A DNA stretch of 7,896 bases from Sphingobium sp. (GTDB lineage Bacteria > Pseudomonadota > Alphaproteobacteria > Sphingomonadales > Sphingomonadaceae), in assembly GCF_003248505.1 (NCBI RefSeq), contig NZ_QFOA01000109.1:1-7896 (forward strand), read 5' to 3'. The position numbers were made by a program, and so were the translations under genes. Each line of letters starts with the position of its first letter. Position 1 is the first letter of the stretch. The notes beneath the pieces are model-generated. The model searched no databases, was not told where the DNA came from, and was given only the letters and a program-made list of their open reading frames with translations. Of the stretch, positions 6,897 through 7,896 are shown piece after piece.

Positions 6897-7896
6897 TCAG
6901 GCGGTCTGGAGAACGCCCCGGAAGATCGGATCCTCCATCGCGCGGCCAGTGCCGATCGCGACGCAGGTCAGCGGATCTTCCGCGATGGTGACGGGCAGGC
7001 CCGTTTCGTCACGCAGTTCGTCGTCCAACCCCTTGAGCAGCGCACCGCCGCCGGTCAGCACGATGCCCTGATCGACGATATCGGCGGCAAGTTCAGGTGC
7101 GGTGTTTTCCAGCGCGATGCGCACACCCTCGACGATGGTGCTGATCGGTTCGGCCAGCGCGTCGGCGATCTGGCCCTGATTGATCGAAATTTCCTTGGGC
7201 ACACCGTTCACAAGGTCGCGGCCCTTGATGTGGATCGTTTCGCCCACGCCATCCTCTGGCGGCTGCGCGACACCGTACTGCTTCTTGATCCGCTCTGCCG
7301 TGGCTTCGCCGATCAGCAGATTGTGGTGGCGGCGGACGAAGGACACGATGGCTTCGTCCATCTTGTCGCCACCGACGCGAACCGACGTGGTGTAGGCAAG
7401 GCCGCGCAGCGACAGCACGGCGACTTCCGTCGTGCCGCCACCGATGTCGACGACCATCGAGCCGATGGGTTCGGTCACCGGCATGTCGGCGCCGATTGCG
7501 GCGGCCATCGGTTCCTCGATGAGGAAGACCTGGCTTGCGCCTGCGTTGCTGGCAGCGTCACGAATGGCGCGGCGCTCGACGCTTGTGGAACCGGACGGTA
7601 CGCAGATCACGATTTCGGGCGCGCGCCAAGGGCTGTGCTTGCCGCCGTGCACCTTCGTGATGAAATGCTTGATCATCTGTTCCGCCACGTCGATGTCGGC
7701 GATGACACCGTCGCGCAGCGGGCGAATGGCCTCGATCGAGTCCGGCGTCTTGCCCATCATGAGCTTGGCGTCTTCACCCACCGCCTTCACCCGCTTGACG
7801 CCGTTGAGCGTCTCCACGGCGACCACGGACGGCTCATTGAGCACGATGCCGCGCCCGCGCACATAAACCACCGTGTTGGCGGTGCCGAGGTCGATG
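6897..7896 (-). CDS. mreB: Actin-like cell shape protein MreB (5' end off the window)
   Basis: The actin homologue that forms membrane-bound filaments directing lateral wall synthesis. The reading frame runs off the right edge; 332 codons are visible, so roughly 15 N-terminal residues are missing against the usual length of about 347. The actin/Hsp70-type nucleotide-binding motifs are present: phosphate-1 DLGTANT at the right edge (about 7875-7895, intact), connect-1 with EEPMAAAIGADMPV, phosphate-2 VVDIGGGTTEVAVLSL, and adenosine motif IVLTGGGALLKGLD. The C-terminus is DPIFRGVLQTA. A GTG at 7869-7871 could look like a start but lies inside the nucleotide-binding motif, so it is not the real one. 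The true start and the operon promoter lie outside the window. First visible gene of the rod operon, 18 bases ahead of mreC. Confidence 0.97.
   Translation of the reverse strand, partial: IDLGTANTVVYVRGRGIVLNEPSVVAVETLNGVKRVKAVGEDAKLMMGKTPDSIEAIRPLRDGVIADIDVAEQMIKHFITKVHGGKHSPWRAPEIVICVPSGSTSVERRAIRDAASNAGASQVFLIEEPMAAAIGADMPVTEPIGSMVVDIGGGTTEVAVLSLRGLAYTTSVRVGGDKMDEAIVSFVRRHHNLLIGEATAERIKKQYGVAQPPEDGVGETIHIKGRDLVNGVPKEISINQGQIADALAEPISTIVEGVRIALENTAPELAADIVDQGIVLTGGGALLKGLDDELRDETGLPVTIAEDPLTCVAIGTGRAMEDPIFRGVLQTA

Overview
The window looks like a chromosomal piece of a GC-rich alphaproteobacterium, most likely a sphingomonad (Sphingobium, Sphingomonas or Novosphingobium type). This is inferred from the style of the rod-shape proteins, an HWE-family histidine kinase (a family common in alphaproteobacteria) and the base composition. 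The genus cannot be fixed by eye.

Right part, 2268 to 7896, all on the minus strand: a complete rod-shape (elongasome) operon in the order mreB (5' end beyond the right edge), mreC, mreD, mrdA (PBP2), rodA. MreB filaments, the MreC/MreD membrane proteins, the RodA glycosyltransferase and the PBP2 transpeptidase act as one machine that builds the lateral cell wall. The mreC/mreD, mreD/mrdA and mrdA/rodA borders are all 4-base ATGA overlaps with no visible Shine-Dalgarno sequence, so the last four genes are probably translationally coupled.

Middle, 2084 to 2267: a tRNA-Lys(CUU) gene with encoded CCA lies 108 bases beyond rodA on the same strand. The spacer holds two short inverted repeats and a possible tRNA promoter.

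Left part, 1 to 2083, directly past the 3' end of the tRNA: a degraded accessory region. It holds a plus-strand fragment of a Tn3-family transposase with a stop codon and a frameshift, a plus-strand scrap of an IS1380-family transposase whose two recognisable blocks appear in reversed order, an unassigned stretch with a small tandem repeat, and a minus-strand PAS-HWE histidine kinase that stops before its last ATP-binding motif. The tRNA marks the border between conserved core genes and scrambled mobile-element debris, as is common where islands insert at tRNA genes.

I found no convincing undescribed system. The points most worth a second look are the shuffled IS1380 fragment, the truncated kinase and the chain of overlaps in the rod operon.
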